Part shown: piece after piece, positions 22,988-31,707 of the stretch
Position numbering within the stretch: position 1 is the stretch's first letter
How the letters are laid out: every line of letters starts with the position of its first letter
Source of the DNA: Akkermansia sp.
Lineage (GTDB): Bacteria > Verrucomicrobiota > Verrucomicrobiia > Verrucomicrobiales > Akkermansiaceae
DNA length: 31,939 nucleotides
Reading direction: 5' to 3'
NCBI GenBank assembly: GCA_017628435.1
Contig: JAGBZE010000117.1
Coordinates: forward strand, 1 to 31,939
Notes under the pieces: generated by a model
Told to the model about the DNA's origin: nothing
The model's input: only the letters and a program-made list of their open reading frames with translations
Database searches by the model: none
Made by a program: the position numbers and the translations under genes

Positions 22988-24742
22988 TCAGCACCACTCG
23001 AAAATCTGCGCCTGACCCGGCGGCAGAGTCACCGGCAGCCCGGAGCTCTCCAGCCTCGTGGCGTCAATATCAATGAGGGGTGAAGCCGCATCCAGCAGCG
23101 GCACAAATGTATAGCAGCCGGGCTTTTTTCCAACCCATTCCTGCGCATTAACGGGAATGTGAATAAACGTACTGGCAGTCTCCGTCGGGCTCAGATTGCA
23201 AACCACCAGCAGGGTGGACTTCGCCTTGCGATAATGGCGCAGAAAAGCATAGAAATTATGTCCGGAGGTCGTATCCCCCTCCCGCCGTCCATAATCCTGA
23301 GTGTCACGATTTGCCCAGTTCAGGCCATAAAAGCCTCCCTTGGCAAGCGCCGGATGCTGCAGCAGCGTGAGCAGATGTGCCGTAAAGCTCCGCAGCTCGC
23401 GCTCCTCGGGAGTCAGCAAAGCACCATCGTAAGTACCACCATTGCTCCAGTGCTGCAGATGAGGCAGATGCGTATAATCGAAAATGCTGGTGCGGCCATT
23501 ATCGCCACCATACCCGCCCGGCCCCGTAGGTTCCTCACCCACCTCCTGGCCATTGTACACCAGCACCGGCCCGGCAGTGGTGCAATACTGCGCCACCATA
23601 GCCGCCCTGGTCACACGGCAGCCCATGCCGCCCCAGTACTGCGGCGCAGTAATGCGTGGTTCATCATGATTTTCAATATAGCGCACCCCGCCACAGAACA
23701 TCGGGCTGGTCTCCTGGTGCAGAGAATCCAGGTCATTTGCCCAGGCCCCGCCCTCAAAAATCCTGCGCAGCGACTCATACGCACCGCCATCATACACACC
23801 ATCAAAACCAGCCGCCAGCAAAGCCGGATGAGGCGAGCCATTCACCAGCTTCAGGTGGTCATCATATCCCTCTGCCACAAAGAAGGCCGAGCGGTCACGC
23901 AAGCGGGCATGTGCAATAATCCAGCGCCAGAACGGCAGCGGCACCATATGCGCCATATCACAGCGGAATCCGCCCACCCCCATATCCTGCCAATAGGCAA
24001 TCACCTCATTCATGAGCTGCCAGGTGCGCGGCAGCGCGTACTCCGGCGCCAACAAACCAGGCAAAGACTCTGCGGCATGACATCCATGCCGGTAATCAGA
24101 GCCATAATTCAGCTTCACCGTCTCATACCAATCATAATCCCCCGGTGTCCAGGAAGCCACATTATTGCCGGTAACACGCCCCTGCCCCCGCTCCGGCACA
24201 AACTCGCCACCAGGAAGCTGCATCAGCACATCGCTCTGCTGAGGCTCCAGATAATAGAAGGAATTATCCCGGGAATAAAAACGGCTCTTGTCGTCCTGCG
24301 CACCGAAACTGCTGCCGGGTCGCACAGTAGAGTGATAATGGCGCGAAACATGATTCGGAATAAAATCAATCATGGGCACCATGCCCCAGCGCCGGCACCG
24401 TCGCAGCAGAGCCGCAAACTCCTCCCTGCGAGCCTCCACATTCTCCGCCAGATCCGGGTCTACATCAAAATAATCCTTCACGGCATACGGACTGCCGGCC
24501 ATCCCCTTCACAACACACGCAGGATCAGCAGGCAAGCCCTCATGCGGAGTCTGCGTGGCATGCCGCAGAACGCCGGTGAACCAGAGATGAGTCACCCCCA
24601 TGCGGGCAAGTTGTTCCAGCGCAGCATCGGTCACAGCATTGAACGTGCCGCAACCATTCTCCTCGCGCGAGCCCCACGGGGTACTCCCCACCTTGAAATT
24701 CGAGAAATGCCGCACAAAAAGCTGATAAATGACCTGCCTCAT
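22988..24742 (-). CDS. Glycoside hydrolase family 13 (alpha-amylase-like) protein
   Basis: 584 residues without a signal peptide, so probably cytoplasmic. The (beta/alpha)8 barrel motifs of GH13 are complete: DFIPNH (126-131), GFRCDMAH with nucleophile Asp262, acid/base Glu291 in FFVAEGYDD, and NHDEPR with Asp360 as transition-state stabiliser. The C-terminal beta domain (about 475-584) includes STLLVVCNLSPTE. Members act on alpha-glucans such as glycogen or maltodextrins. The exact specificity is not decidable here. It opens with MRQVIYQLFVRHF and runs straight into the barrel, with no N-terminal carbohydrate-binding module. A promoter with AGGTGA near the ATG precedes it. Confidence 0.92.
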   Translation of the reverse strand: MRQVIYQLFVRHFSNFKVGSTPWGSREENGCGTFNAVTDAALEQLARMGVTHLWFTGVLRHATQTPHEGLPADPACVVKGMAGSPYAVKDYFDVDPDLAENVEARREEFAALLRRCRRWGMVPMIDFIPNHVSRHYHSTVRPGSSFGAQDDKSRFYSRDNSFYYLEPQQSDVLMQLPGGEFVPERGQGRVTGNNVASWTPGDYDWYETVKLNYGSDYRHGCHAAESLPGLLAPEYALPRTWQLMNEVIAYWQDMGVGGFRCDMAHMVPLPFWRWIIAHARLRDRSAFFVAEGYDDHLKLVNGSPHPALLAAGFDGVYDGGAYESLRRIFEGGAWANDLDSLHQETSPMFCGGVRYIENHDEPRITAPQYWGGMGCRVTRAAMVAQYCTTAGPVLVYNGQEVGEEPTGPGGYGGDNGRTSIFDYTHLPHLQHWSNGGTYDGALLTPEERELRSFTAHLLTLLQHPALAKGGFYGLNWANRDTQDYGRREGDTTSGHNFYAFLRHYRKAKSTLLVVCNLSPTETASTFIHIPVNAQEWVGKKPGCYTFVPLLDAASPLIDIDATRLESSGLPVTLPPGQAQIFEWC

Positions 24743-24759
24743 GATTCACCTATTTCCGC

Positions 24760-24788
24760 ATACTAGCACGGCAACCAGCCCATTGCAA
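24760..24788 (-). promoter_or_regulatory. Promoter of the GH13 gene with short leader
   Basis: Minus strand: -35 TTGCAA (24783-24788), 17-bp spacer, -10 TAGTAT (24760-24765, 5 of 6). Predicted +1 is near 24753, leaving an 11-nt leader. It contains AGGTGA (24746-24751), a Shine-Dalgarno-like site 3 nt from the ATG. Confidence 0.55.
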
Positions 24789-24858
24789 GAAGAAAGAACT
24801 AACCACACATTCCTGCCCACATGTACACTAAAACCATATATTGAATTAAAATCGGGTA

Positions 24859-24886
24859 TTGTCATTTTGGAAAAATGTCATATAAT
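24859..24886 (+). promoter_or_regulatory. Strong sigma70-like promoter of the partner-switching operon
   Basis: -35 TTGTCA (24859-24864, 5 of 6), 16-bp spacer, -10 TATAAT (24881-24886, perfect). It sits in an AT-rich stretch. Predicted +1 is near 24893, giving a leader of about 105 nt, far longer than elsewhere in the window. Confidence 0.7.
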
Positions 24887-24892
24887 AGCCGC

Positions 24893-24997
24893 GCGCAGCC
24901 GGCACGTACCGCATAATACGCCGCTGCGCATATCTGCAAGGCAGAGCCCCACATAGACGAAGACCTGAATATCAAGAAATAAGGCCGCGCTGGCATC
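24893..24997 (+). promoter_or_regulatory. Structured 5' leader of the partner-switching operon
   Basis: The predicted transcript opens with a GC-rich stem: GCGCAGCCGGC (24893-24903) pairs with GCCGCTGCGC (24920-24929), with one bulged C. A smaller CTGC/GCAG hairpin follows at 24934-24944. No upstream ATG and no T-run after the hairpins were seen, so it is neither a leader-peptide nor a typical attenuator arrangement. It may stabilise the mRNA or bind a regulator. It matches no riboswitch class I recognise. Confidence 0.4.
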
Positions 24998-27391
24998 ATG
25001 AAAGAAATTACACCTCCGGATAAATCCATCATCAAACACTCATTTGCCTCACGCCTGAGTCTGTATATCCTTGGCGTGTGTGCGCTGACCTTTATGGTGG
25101 CGGCAAGCATCTTCCAGGTAACGGCGCAGCGGATTGTGAAGCAGGAGGCTTCTCGCCATGCGCAAAGCGAGCTTTCCAATGTGGTAGGAATCATCGATGA
25201 CCTGCTGCTGCAGGTGCAGACCACCACCTCGAACATGGAGTGGGCGGTGCAGAAAAAGCTGGACTCGCCGGATGAACTCATCGAGATTAACTGCCAGATT
25301 ATTCGCAACAATAAGCATATCATTGGCAGCAGCATTGCCCTCAGGCCGGATTATTATCCCGAGAAAGGGAAAATGTTCGCCCCTTACGCTTTCCGCAAGG
25401 AAGATGGCAGCATAGAACGTAAGAATCTGGGAACGGCGGACTACGATTACCACTCCCAACCCTGGTATACCGAGGCGGAAGAAAGCGGCGAGGCTCGTTG
25501 GTCTGATCCCTACTTTGACAGAGGCGGTGCAGATGACATCATCGCCACCTACTCGTACCCCATCAAGGACGCCAGCGGCAAAATGATTGCTGTACTCACG
25601 GCAGACATTTCCCTTAAAGAACTGGCAGACAAGGTACTGGACATTCATCCCTACCCGAACGCCTACTGCTTCATGCTCGATTGCAAGGGGCACTACGTTG
25701 TTCACCACAAAAGAGCCCGCATTCTCTACCAGGACATTCAGACGGCCACCAATTACATGGCCGACAGAAATATCGAGAAGCTCATCGAAGGCATGCTGAA
25801 CCAGCAGAGCGGCATGGAGAAAATCATGGATGGCGACAAGCCGTGTTACGTGTTCTACACCCCCATCAACACGTCGGGCTGGCCGGTTGCATTGGTCTGT
25901 CCCAAGGAGGAGGTATACGCCGTTATCGATGAACTGACCCTGACCATCGTCTCCGTATTTGTACTCGGGGGGCTGTTCCTGCTGGTAATGTGCCGCTGGA
26001 TTATCCACCGCATCAGCTCCCCGCTCAAGCAATTCAGCAAAGCCGCTACCCAAGTGGCACACGGGCAGCTGGATGCCACGCTGCCGGAGATTAAATCTGA
26101 AGACGAGCTGGCTTACTTCCGGAATACGTTCGAGTACATGCAGCACTCTCTGCGTGAACACATCAATGAGCTGGAGCTCACCACCAGCATCAAGAACCGC
26201 ATGGAGGGTGAACTCCAGGTGGCGCGGCGCATCCAGATGGGAATGATTCCCAAGGTATTCCCGCCCTACCCTGAGCGAGCCCAGCTGGATTTATACGCCC
26301 ACCTGCAGCCAGCCCGCGAGGTTGGCGGCGATTTGTACGACTTCTTCATCATCAACAACAAGCTCTATCTCATTGTGGGTGATGTATCCGGCAAGGGTGT
26401 GCCAGCCTCCCTGGTGATGGCCATTACCTGCCGTCTCATTCGCCTGATTGCCGCACAGACGGATTCACCCGCACAGATGGCAAAGGCGCTGAACGATTCG
26501 ATATCCGAGGACAACAACACCAACATGTTCGTGACCATGTTCATCGGTGTCCTGAATCTTGAGAATGGCGAATTCCGCTATTGCAATGCCGGGCATAATC
26601 CCCCCGTACTGGCACTGCCCGATAGCGAGGCCCGATTCCACGAGGTAAAGCCCAATATCCCCATTGGCGTGATGTGCGGCTTCGACTTTACCGAACAGAG
26701 CATGCAGCTGCCAAACCACGGCACCCTTTTCCTTTACACCGATGGTGTGAATGAAGCAGAGAACAAGAGCGCCGAGCTCTTCGGCAACAAGCGCATGCTC
26801 TCCGTCGTGCGCCGCCACAGCTGCGAACCTGTAAAAGCCATCGTGGAGCATATGATGAACGAGGTGAACCAGTTTGCCGGTGATGCCGCGCAGAGCGATG
26901 ACATCACCATGCTCTGCCTGCGATATCACCAGGCCGGCAACGACAAAAAAGCCGCCAAGCCCCCCCAAACTCTCACCATCTACAACGACATGGCCCAGAT
27001 GGTGCAGTTGCCCGACTTTATCGAGGGCTACTGCAGCCGGCTTCCCATTCCGGGGTCGCTCACGCTCTCCCTTAACCTGGCTATTGAGGAAGCCATGGTG
27101 AACTGCGTACAATACGCCTATGCAAAGGATGAAGTCGGCGAAATCTCCCTGAGCATACAGTGGGATAACGAGGGGCACGAGCTCACCTTTGAACTCCGCG
27201 ACAAGGGAGCCCCCTTTGACCCGACCGCTGCGCCGGATCCTGATACCACACTGAGCGCAGAGGAGCGCCCCATCGGCGGCCTGGGCATCCTGCTGGTGCG
27301 CAAGCTCATGGACACCGTGAGCTACAGCCGGCAGAGCGGGCAGAACGTGCTTACCATGCGCAAGAAGATATACGCACACACAACCACTTAA
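24998..27391 (+). CDS. Membrane sensor phosphatase/kinase: Cache-HAMP-PP2C(SpoIIE)-HATPase
   Basis: 797 residues. TM1 (about 20-42), an extracytoplasmic Cache-like sensor (about 43-305), TM2 (about 306-330) and a HAMP domain (about 332-390) lead into a SpoIIE-type PP2C phosphatase (about 400-640). PP2C metal motifs are VGGDLYDF, VGDVSGKG and SDDITMLCL. The C-terminal part (about 660-797) is an RsbW/SpoIIAB-like HATPase with LNLAIEEAMVNCVQYAY (N box), a DKGAPFDP box and an IGGLGILL box. One polypeptide thus carries both the phosphatase and the kinase/anti-sigma module of partner switching, controlled by an external ligand. Its obvious partner, a STAS protein, is encoded 29 bp downstream. Confidence 0.9.
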   Translation: MKEITPPDKSIIKHSFASRLSLYILGVCALTFMVAASIFQVTAQRIVKQEASRHAQSELSNVVGIIDDLLLQVQTTTSNMEWAVQKKLDSPDELIEINCQIIRNNKHIIGSSIALRPDYYPEKGKMFAPYAFRKEDGSIERKNLGTADYDYHSQPWYTEAEESGEARWSDPYFDRGGADDIIATYSYPIKDASGKMIAVLTADISLKELADKVLDIHPYPNAYCFMLDCKGHYVVHHKRARILYQDIQTATNYMADRNIEKLIEGMLNQQSGMEKIMDGDKPCYVFYTPINTSGWPVALVCPKEEVYAVIDELTLTIVSVFVLGGLFLLVMCRWIIHRISSPLKQFSKAATQVAHGQLDATLPEIKSEDELAYFRNTFEYMQHSLREHINELELTTSIKNRMEGELQVARRIQMGMIPKVFPPYPERAQLDLYAHLQPAREVGGDLYDFFIINNKLYLIVGDVSGKGVPASLVMAITCRLIRLIAAQTDSPAQMAKALNDSISEDNNTNMFVTMFIGVLNLENGEFRYCNAGHNPPVLALPDSEARFHEVKPNIPIGVMCGFDFTEQSMQLPNHGTLFLYTDGVNEAENKSAELFGNKRMLSVVRRHSCEPVKAIVEHMMNEVNQFAGDAAQSDDITMLCLRYHQAGNDKKAAKPPQTLTIYNDMAQMVQLPDFIEGYCSRLPIPGSLTLSLNLAIEEAMVNCVQYAYAKDEVGEISLSIQWDNEGHELTFELRDKGAPFDPTAAPDPDTTLSAEERPIGGLGILLVRKLMDTVSYSRQSGQNVLTMRKKIYAHTTT

Positions 27392-27420
27392 TTCTAACAA
27401 CATACCACTACAATAATATC

Positions 27421-27723
27421 ATGCAACTCATCATCACAGACAACGGAGACAAGCTTACCGGCACCATTATCGGCCGTTTGGATACAGTCAACTCTGAGCA
27501 GTTCAACAATGACATGCAGCCGCTCATGAATGCAGCAGACCGCCACATCGAGCTGGAATGCAGCCAGATGGAATACATCAGCTCCTCCGGTCTGCGTCTG
27601 TTCCTGACCCTGCGCAAGCAGGTGGCAGCCAAGGGCGGCAAGCTGGTCATCCGCAACATCAACGAATCCATCAGCGAGGTTTTCTCGATTACCGGTTTCT
27701 TCAACTTATTTGAAATAGTCTGA
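27421..27723 (+). CDS. STAS-domain anti-sigma factor antagonist (SpoIIAA/RsbV-like)
   Basis: 100 residues, the size of stand-alone SpoIIAA/RsbV proteins. The conserved loop YISSSGLRLFLTL (52-64) contains the phosphorylatable serine cluster Ser54-Ser56, in the position where SpoIIAA is phosphorylated. When dephosphorylated, such proteins bind the RsbW-like kinase and release its target. The neighbouring upstream protein supplies both kinase-like and phosphatase domains, so the pair can form a complete switch. A -10-like TACAAT (27409-27414) ends 6 nt before the ATG, without a good -35. An internal leaderless start is possible beside read-through from upstream. Confidence 0.92.
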   Translation: MQLIITDNGDKLTGTIIGRLDTVNSEQFNNDMQPLMNAADRHIELECSQMEYISSSGLRLFLTLRKQVAAKGGKLVIRNINESISEVFSITGFFNLFEIV

Positions 27724-27746
27724 TTATTTCATTCCTCTGCACCACG

Positions 27747-29111
27747 GTGAAATCTCCGCTTGAACACACGAATGAGCTGTCCAGCTCCGGCAAAACGGAG
27801 CAGCTGACCTTCCATACGGGCGAAATCCTGATTTCACAGGGGGAACGCTGCTGCAGCATTTACCGTATCGTGAGCGGTACGGTATGTGCCCACGCCAGAG
27901 CAGAGGGAGAACTCTATACCAACTGCGCTGCCACTGTGCAGCGCTATGGCTATAAGTGTTTTCAGGCAGGCGCAGGCTTTAACTTGTGCGCGGAGGAATA
28001 TGCAGAAGGCATGCCCGGCAGCCGCTACACGCTGCTGGCTGCGGGACCGGTCACTGTGGAGCGACTCACGCCGACGGAGGGCAGCGAGCTGCTTGCGCTG
28101 GTGCTGCAGAACAGCCGCATACTGCAGCAGCAACTTGCCAGCCAGGCTGCGGAGAAGGAACGCATGGCAGACCAGCTGCAGCGTGCAGAAAATGCCACCA
28201 CGCTGGCGCAGCTCACGGCCGGCGTGGCGCACGAGCTGAACAACGCTGTGGGTGTTCTGGCACGCCGCACAGACTTTGTATCCACCGCTCTGTGGGATTT
28301 CCTGGAGCAGACAGATAAGAACAACGCCCTGCTCTTCAGCTTCGGCATAGAAGATACCAACTACATCCCCACGCGGGATTTGCGCATAGCATCTCGCCAT
28401 TATGAAAAAGTGCTGGGGCTGAGCCAGGCGGCCGCCAAAGTGCTGGCTCATCTTTTCCCGGATAAGAATGATGCCGAGCTGCTGGCTCCGCAATTTGTGG
28501 AAAAGGTGCAGAAGAACTACTGCTTCTGGGAAATGGGGCACGACCTGCGCGACATGAAGGTAGCAGCCAAACAGGCCACCGGCATTGTACGCGCAGTAAA
28601 ACTGCTGGGCGGGGGCAACTCTATGCGCGAGCCCGGCTGCGATGTTGTGCAGTCTGTGAAAGATGCACTCATGCTCCTGCACAACAAGATAAAGCGCATC
28701 AACGTGGAGCTCGACCTGCAGGAAACACCCGCCATTACCGCCGACACCACGGAGCTTGTGCAAATCTGGGTGAACTTCATCAAGAACGGCTGGGATGCCA
28801 TGACGGAGTTCAACACGCCCAATCCCACCATCCGCGTAAGCACTGCCTACGAACCTGCCACCGCCTCCACACAGGATTACGTGGTGGTCTCCATCAGCAA
28901 CAACGGCCCGCCCATTGCCGCCGAACATATCGACAACATCTGGAAGGCTAACTTCTCCACCAAGAAGCTCGGGGCAGATAGCGGTCTGGGGCTGGGGCTC
29001 TCCATCGTACGCCGCATTATTGATACCAACAACGCCCGGGTGGACGTACACAGCGATGAGCAGGCCACCACCTTCACCGTTCGCCTGCCGCTCACACAAC
29101 CCTCAATATAA
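27747..29111 (+). CDS. Sensor histidine kinase with N-terminal cyclic-nucleotide-binding-like, Cys-rich domain
   Basis: 454 residues from GTG 27747, the only start upstream of the first domain. No membrane segment is seen, so the kinase is soluble. Residues 18-112 resemble a cNMP-binding beta barrel (FHTGEILISQGERCCSIYRI...) and carry six cysteines (35, 36, 47, 60, 71, 81). A helical linker leads to the H box TAGVAHELNN with His162. The dimerisation region is extended (about 150-290) before the ATPase, whose boxes are WVNFIKNGWDAM (N) and DSGLGLGLSIV (G). There is no receiver domain and no response regulator gene beside it. It could signal into the partner switch or to a distant regulator. 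Confidence 0.87.
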   Translation: MKSPLEHTNELSSSGKTEQLTFHTGEILISQGERCCSIYRIVSGTVCAHARAEGELYTNCAATVQRYGYKCFQAGAGFNLCAEEYAEGMPGSRYTLLAAGPVTVERLTPTEGSELLALVLQNSRILQQQLASQAAEKERMADQLQRAENATTLAQLTAGVAHELNNAVGVLARRTDFVSTALWDFLEQTDKNNALLFSFGIEDTNYIPTRDLRIASRHYEKVLGLSQAAAKVLAHLFPDKNDAELLAPQFVEKVQKNYCFWEMGHDLRDMKVAAKQATGIVRAVKLLGGGNSMREPGCDVVQSVKDALMLLHNKIKRINVELDLQETPAITADTTELVQIWVNFIKNGWDAMTEFNTPNPTIRVSTAYEPATASTQDYVVVSISNNGPPIAAEHIDNIWKANFSTKKLGADSGLGLGLSIVRRIIDTNNARVDVHSDEQATTFTVRLPLTQPSI

Positions 29112-29120
29112 CGTAACAAG

Positions 29121-30899
29121 ATGAATGATATTATTTTCTGCGGGCTGACTCTGCCGGCCTGGATTACCCTGGCCACCGTCGTCACCATGTTCAGCCTCCT
29201 GCTGTTCACCAAGCTGGAGGCCGACATCGTGTTTGTGGGCGGCATGACCACGCTGCTGGTCACAGGCACCCTGCCCACCAAGGATGTGCTGGCAGGTTTC
29301 AGCTCACCCTCCGTTGTGGTAGTGGGTGTGCTGTTCGTGGTGGTGGCAGGCATGGTGCATACGGGGGTGCTGCAGTGGATTGTGAAGCACATTCTGGGCA
29401 CGCCGCGCAGTTATTCCGGAGCCGTGACGCGCCTGATGCTGCCGGTGGCCGTGCTAAGTTCAGTACTGAGCAACACCACCGTGGTGGCCCTCTTCATCAA
29501 CGTGGTCAAAATGTGGAGCCGCAAGCTGGGCATTGCCCCTTCGCGCCTGCTGATTCCCCTCAGCTACGCCTCCGGCATGGGTGGTATCTGCACCCTCATC
29601 GGCACACCGCCCAACCTCATCATCTCCACCTTCTATCAGGAGGAAACCGGCGTGGAGCTGAGCATCTTCACCCCCACGCTGGCGGGTTTGTTCTGCCTGG
29701 CTGTGGGTATCATTTCCGTGATAGCCATGCAGAAACTGCTGCCGGAGCATCCCTCGGCAGAAAACTCCTTTGAATCGGTAAGCGACTACACCGTGGAGCT
29801 GCTTGTTCCCGCTGATAACGAACACATTGGCAGCACCATCAGCGAATGCGGGCTGGGCAGAATCAAAGGCGGCAAACTGGTAGAAATCATCCGTTTCGAC
29901 CGCGAGATTATCAGCCCCGTCAAAGATGACGAATTCGTGCTGGGCGGCGACCGCCTCATTTACGCCGGCAACATTGAGAATATTCTCCAGCTGCGTGAAA
30001 CCCACCGTCTGGTCAACTCCACCAGTCCCGTGTACACCAGCGAGACCATCAGCAAGGGCCGCAAACTACACACCGCCTACGTCAATTTCCACAGCAAGCT
30101 CATCGGCACCCGCATGGGCGACACCAACTATGAGGCAGAAAACGATATGGTGCTGGTAGCCGTTGCCCGCCAGGGTGAGCGCATAGCCGCCGGTCCCCAT
30201 GAAATCGAACTGCAGGCGGGTGATACGCTGCTACTGGAAAGCAGCGGTGAAAAGCAGCCTGACGTAGGGCGGGATTTACAGTTCTTCGATTCCGATATCA
30301 TCCCCCGGATTGGCATACGCACCCTGGTATCCACCCTCATCATGCTCGGCATGATTCTGCTTTCCGCGTTCAAGATCATGCCGCTGCTGAGCGCCTGCTT
30401 CCTGGCCGCCATGGCCATGCTCATCACGCGCTGCTGCAACATCAAGCAGGCACACAAGTCCATCAACTGGGAAGTGCTGCTGGTCTTTGCGGGTTCTGTA
30501 TGCCTGGGCACCGCCATTGAGAAAACCGGGCTGGCCACCATTCTGGCCGATGGTCTGTTGAACGTCTGCGGCACCAACCCGTTGGTTGTGCTGCTGTGCA
30601 TCTGCCTGCTGGGCACCTTCATCACCGAATTCATCAGCAACGCTGCCGCCGGTGCCATGTTCTTCCCCATTGCCTACAACTCTGCCCTCACCCTGGGCGT
30701 GAACCCGCTCACCTTCTGCGTGGCTCTCATGATTGCCGTTTCCTCCAGCTTTGCCACCCCCATCGGGTCTCCCACGCACATGCTGGTATACGGCCCGGGC
30801 GGCTACCGCTTCAGTGATTTCATGCGCATCGGTATTCCGATGAACTTCATCATTGTCCTGGCAGATATCTTCATCGTCACCCTGCTCTTCCCGCTGTAA
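29121..30899 (+). CDS. SLC13/DASS-like anion permease with two RCK_C (TrkA-C) domains
   Basis: 592 residues. Hydrophobic halves (about 1-215 and 390-592) flank two cytoplasmic RCK_C/TrkA-C domains (about 225-290 and 310-375), the usual layout of this branch of the SLC13/ArsB-NhaD group. The signature hairpins are present in each half: IGTPPNLIIS (about 172-181) and PIGSPTHMLVYGPGG (about 548-562). The SNTTVVALFINVV segment is also typical. Likely substrates are sulfate or dicarboxylates with Na+, but this cannot be decided. It begins 9 nt after the kinase gene and probably belongs to the same operon, which suggests that the signalling module monitors or controls its transport. Confidence 0.9.
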   Translation: MNDIIFCGLTLPAWITLATVVTMFSLLLFTKLEADIVFVGGMTTLLVTGTLPTKDVLAGFSSPSVVVVGVLFVVVAGMVHTGVLQWIVKHILGTPRSYSGAVTRLMLPVAVLSSVLSNTTVVALFINVVKMWSRKLGIAPSRLLIPLSYASGMGGICTLIGTPPNLIISTFYQEETGVELSIFTPTLAGLFCLAVGIISVIAMQKLLPEHPSAENSFESVSDYTVELLVPADNEHIGSTISECGLGRIKGGKLVEIIRFDREIISPVKDDEFVLGGDRLIYAGNIENILQLRETHRLVNSTSPVYTSETISKGRKLHTAYVNFHSKLIGTRMGDTNYEAENDMVLVAVARQGERIAAGPHEIELQAGDTLLLESSGEKQPDVGRDLQFFDSDIIPRIGIRTLVSTLIMLGMILLSAFKIMPLLSACFLAAMAMLITRCCNIKQAHKSINWEVLLVFAGSVCLGTAIEKTGLATILADGLLNVCGTNPLVVLLCICLLGTFITEFISNAAAGAMFFPIAYNSALTLGVNPLTFCVALMIAVSSSFATPIGSPTHMLVYGPGGYRFSDFMRIGIPMNFIIVLADIFIVTLLFPL

Positions 30900-30942
30900 T
30901 CCATAAAAGGCCACCCATCTCATTGACACCAGCCGGCTGGAC

Positions 30943-31707
30943 ATGTACCCAAAGGAAAAAAAGGCAGCAGAATTTATTCTGCATGATGATGAAAAAGTCC
31001 TGTGGGCGGAGCGCAGAACACCCCGGTGGGATGCCAGGAAAACAGGCGTTGCCGGGCTCCTGGTCATCATAGCGGGGGGGCTTGTGGCTGCATTCGCTGC
31101 AGGGATAATCAATGGGCTGGCGCTCTACGTGCTGTTGTGTGCGGTGATGGTCCTGGCAATACAGCCGCGGTTTTCCTGGCTGCGGGAGCGGCATACGGTA
31201 TACCTGCTTACCGACAAACGGGCTATCATCGTGGAGGAAGCGCTGTGGGGCTGCAGAGCCGCAGCCGTTGCTGTCCCCCTGCACCGCGAGCTCATCGCCG
31301 CATGCAAACGCCGCCCGAATGGCCGGGCTGATTATTATTTTGTGAAATACACGAAGGGGCTGAACCTTCCAAAGGATGGTTTTCTGAATGTGCAGACCAC
31401 GCAGCAATTGGAAGCACAGCTCGCAGAGCTCGGGCTCACACTGCCGGACAATGATGCCGCCCGCCCCCTGACGCAAGTGACTCGACCCACACCGCTGGAA
31501 GCGCTCGGCTATTACCTCCTCGCAGGCTGTTACCTCTATGACCTTGTGGGCAAGAAGTGGGTAGAACGCAACCTTGCCTGGTGGGCATATGTGCTGCTGG
31601 GGCTCTGTGTACTGAAACTGCTGCAGCTCATTCTGCGAGAGCTGCGCGGCTTCATCCGCATGCGCCAGCAGAGCTTCTATATCTTTACCCCCGAACCCCG
31701 CGACTAA
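30943..31707 (+). CDS. Membrane protein with bacterial PH-like domain
   Basis: 254 residues of unknown function. A short N-terminal stretch (ILHDDEKVLWAERR, about 11-24) is followed by two close membrane segments (about 32-68). YLLTDKRAIIVEEALW (87-102) is typical of bacterial PH-like (bPH) domains such as those of YdbS/YdbT-type proteins. Another membrane segment pair lies near 185-230, before a basic C-terminus. A 12-bp palindrome (30929-30940) sits directly before the start. No Shine-Dalgarno or clear promoter was found, so read-through from the transporter 43 bp upstream is possible. Confidence 0.78.
   Translation: MYPKEKKAAEFILHDDEKVLWAERRTPRWDARKTGVAGLLVIIAGGLVAAFAAGIINGLALYVLLCAVMVLAIQPRFSWLRERHTVYLLTDKRAIIVEEALWGCRAAAVAVPLHRELIAACKRRPNGRADYYFVKYTKGLNLPKDGFLNVQTTQQLEAQLAELGLTLPDNDAARPLTQVTRPTPLEALGYYLLAGCYLYDLVGKKWVERNLAWWAYVLLGLCVLKLLQLILRELRGFIRMRQQSFYIFTPEPRD

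Noticed and set aside
23159..24766. 535-codon plus-strand open frame
   Set aside because: Antisense to the GH13 gene with complete catalytic motifs. It is rich in His, Arg and Ile and lacks domains.
27834..29099. 421-codon minus-strand open frame
   Set aside because: Antisense to the histidine kinase, which has clear H, N and G boxes.
30929..30940. 12-bp palindrome CCAGCCGGCTGG as an operator
   Set aside because: No promoter elements are near it and no second copy was seen. A single GC-rich palindrome can occur by chance.
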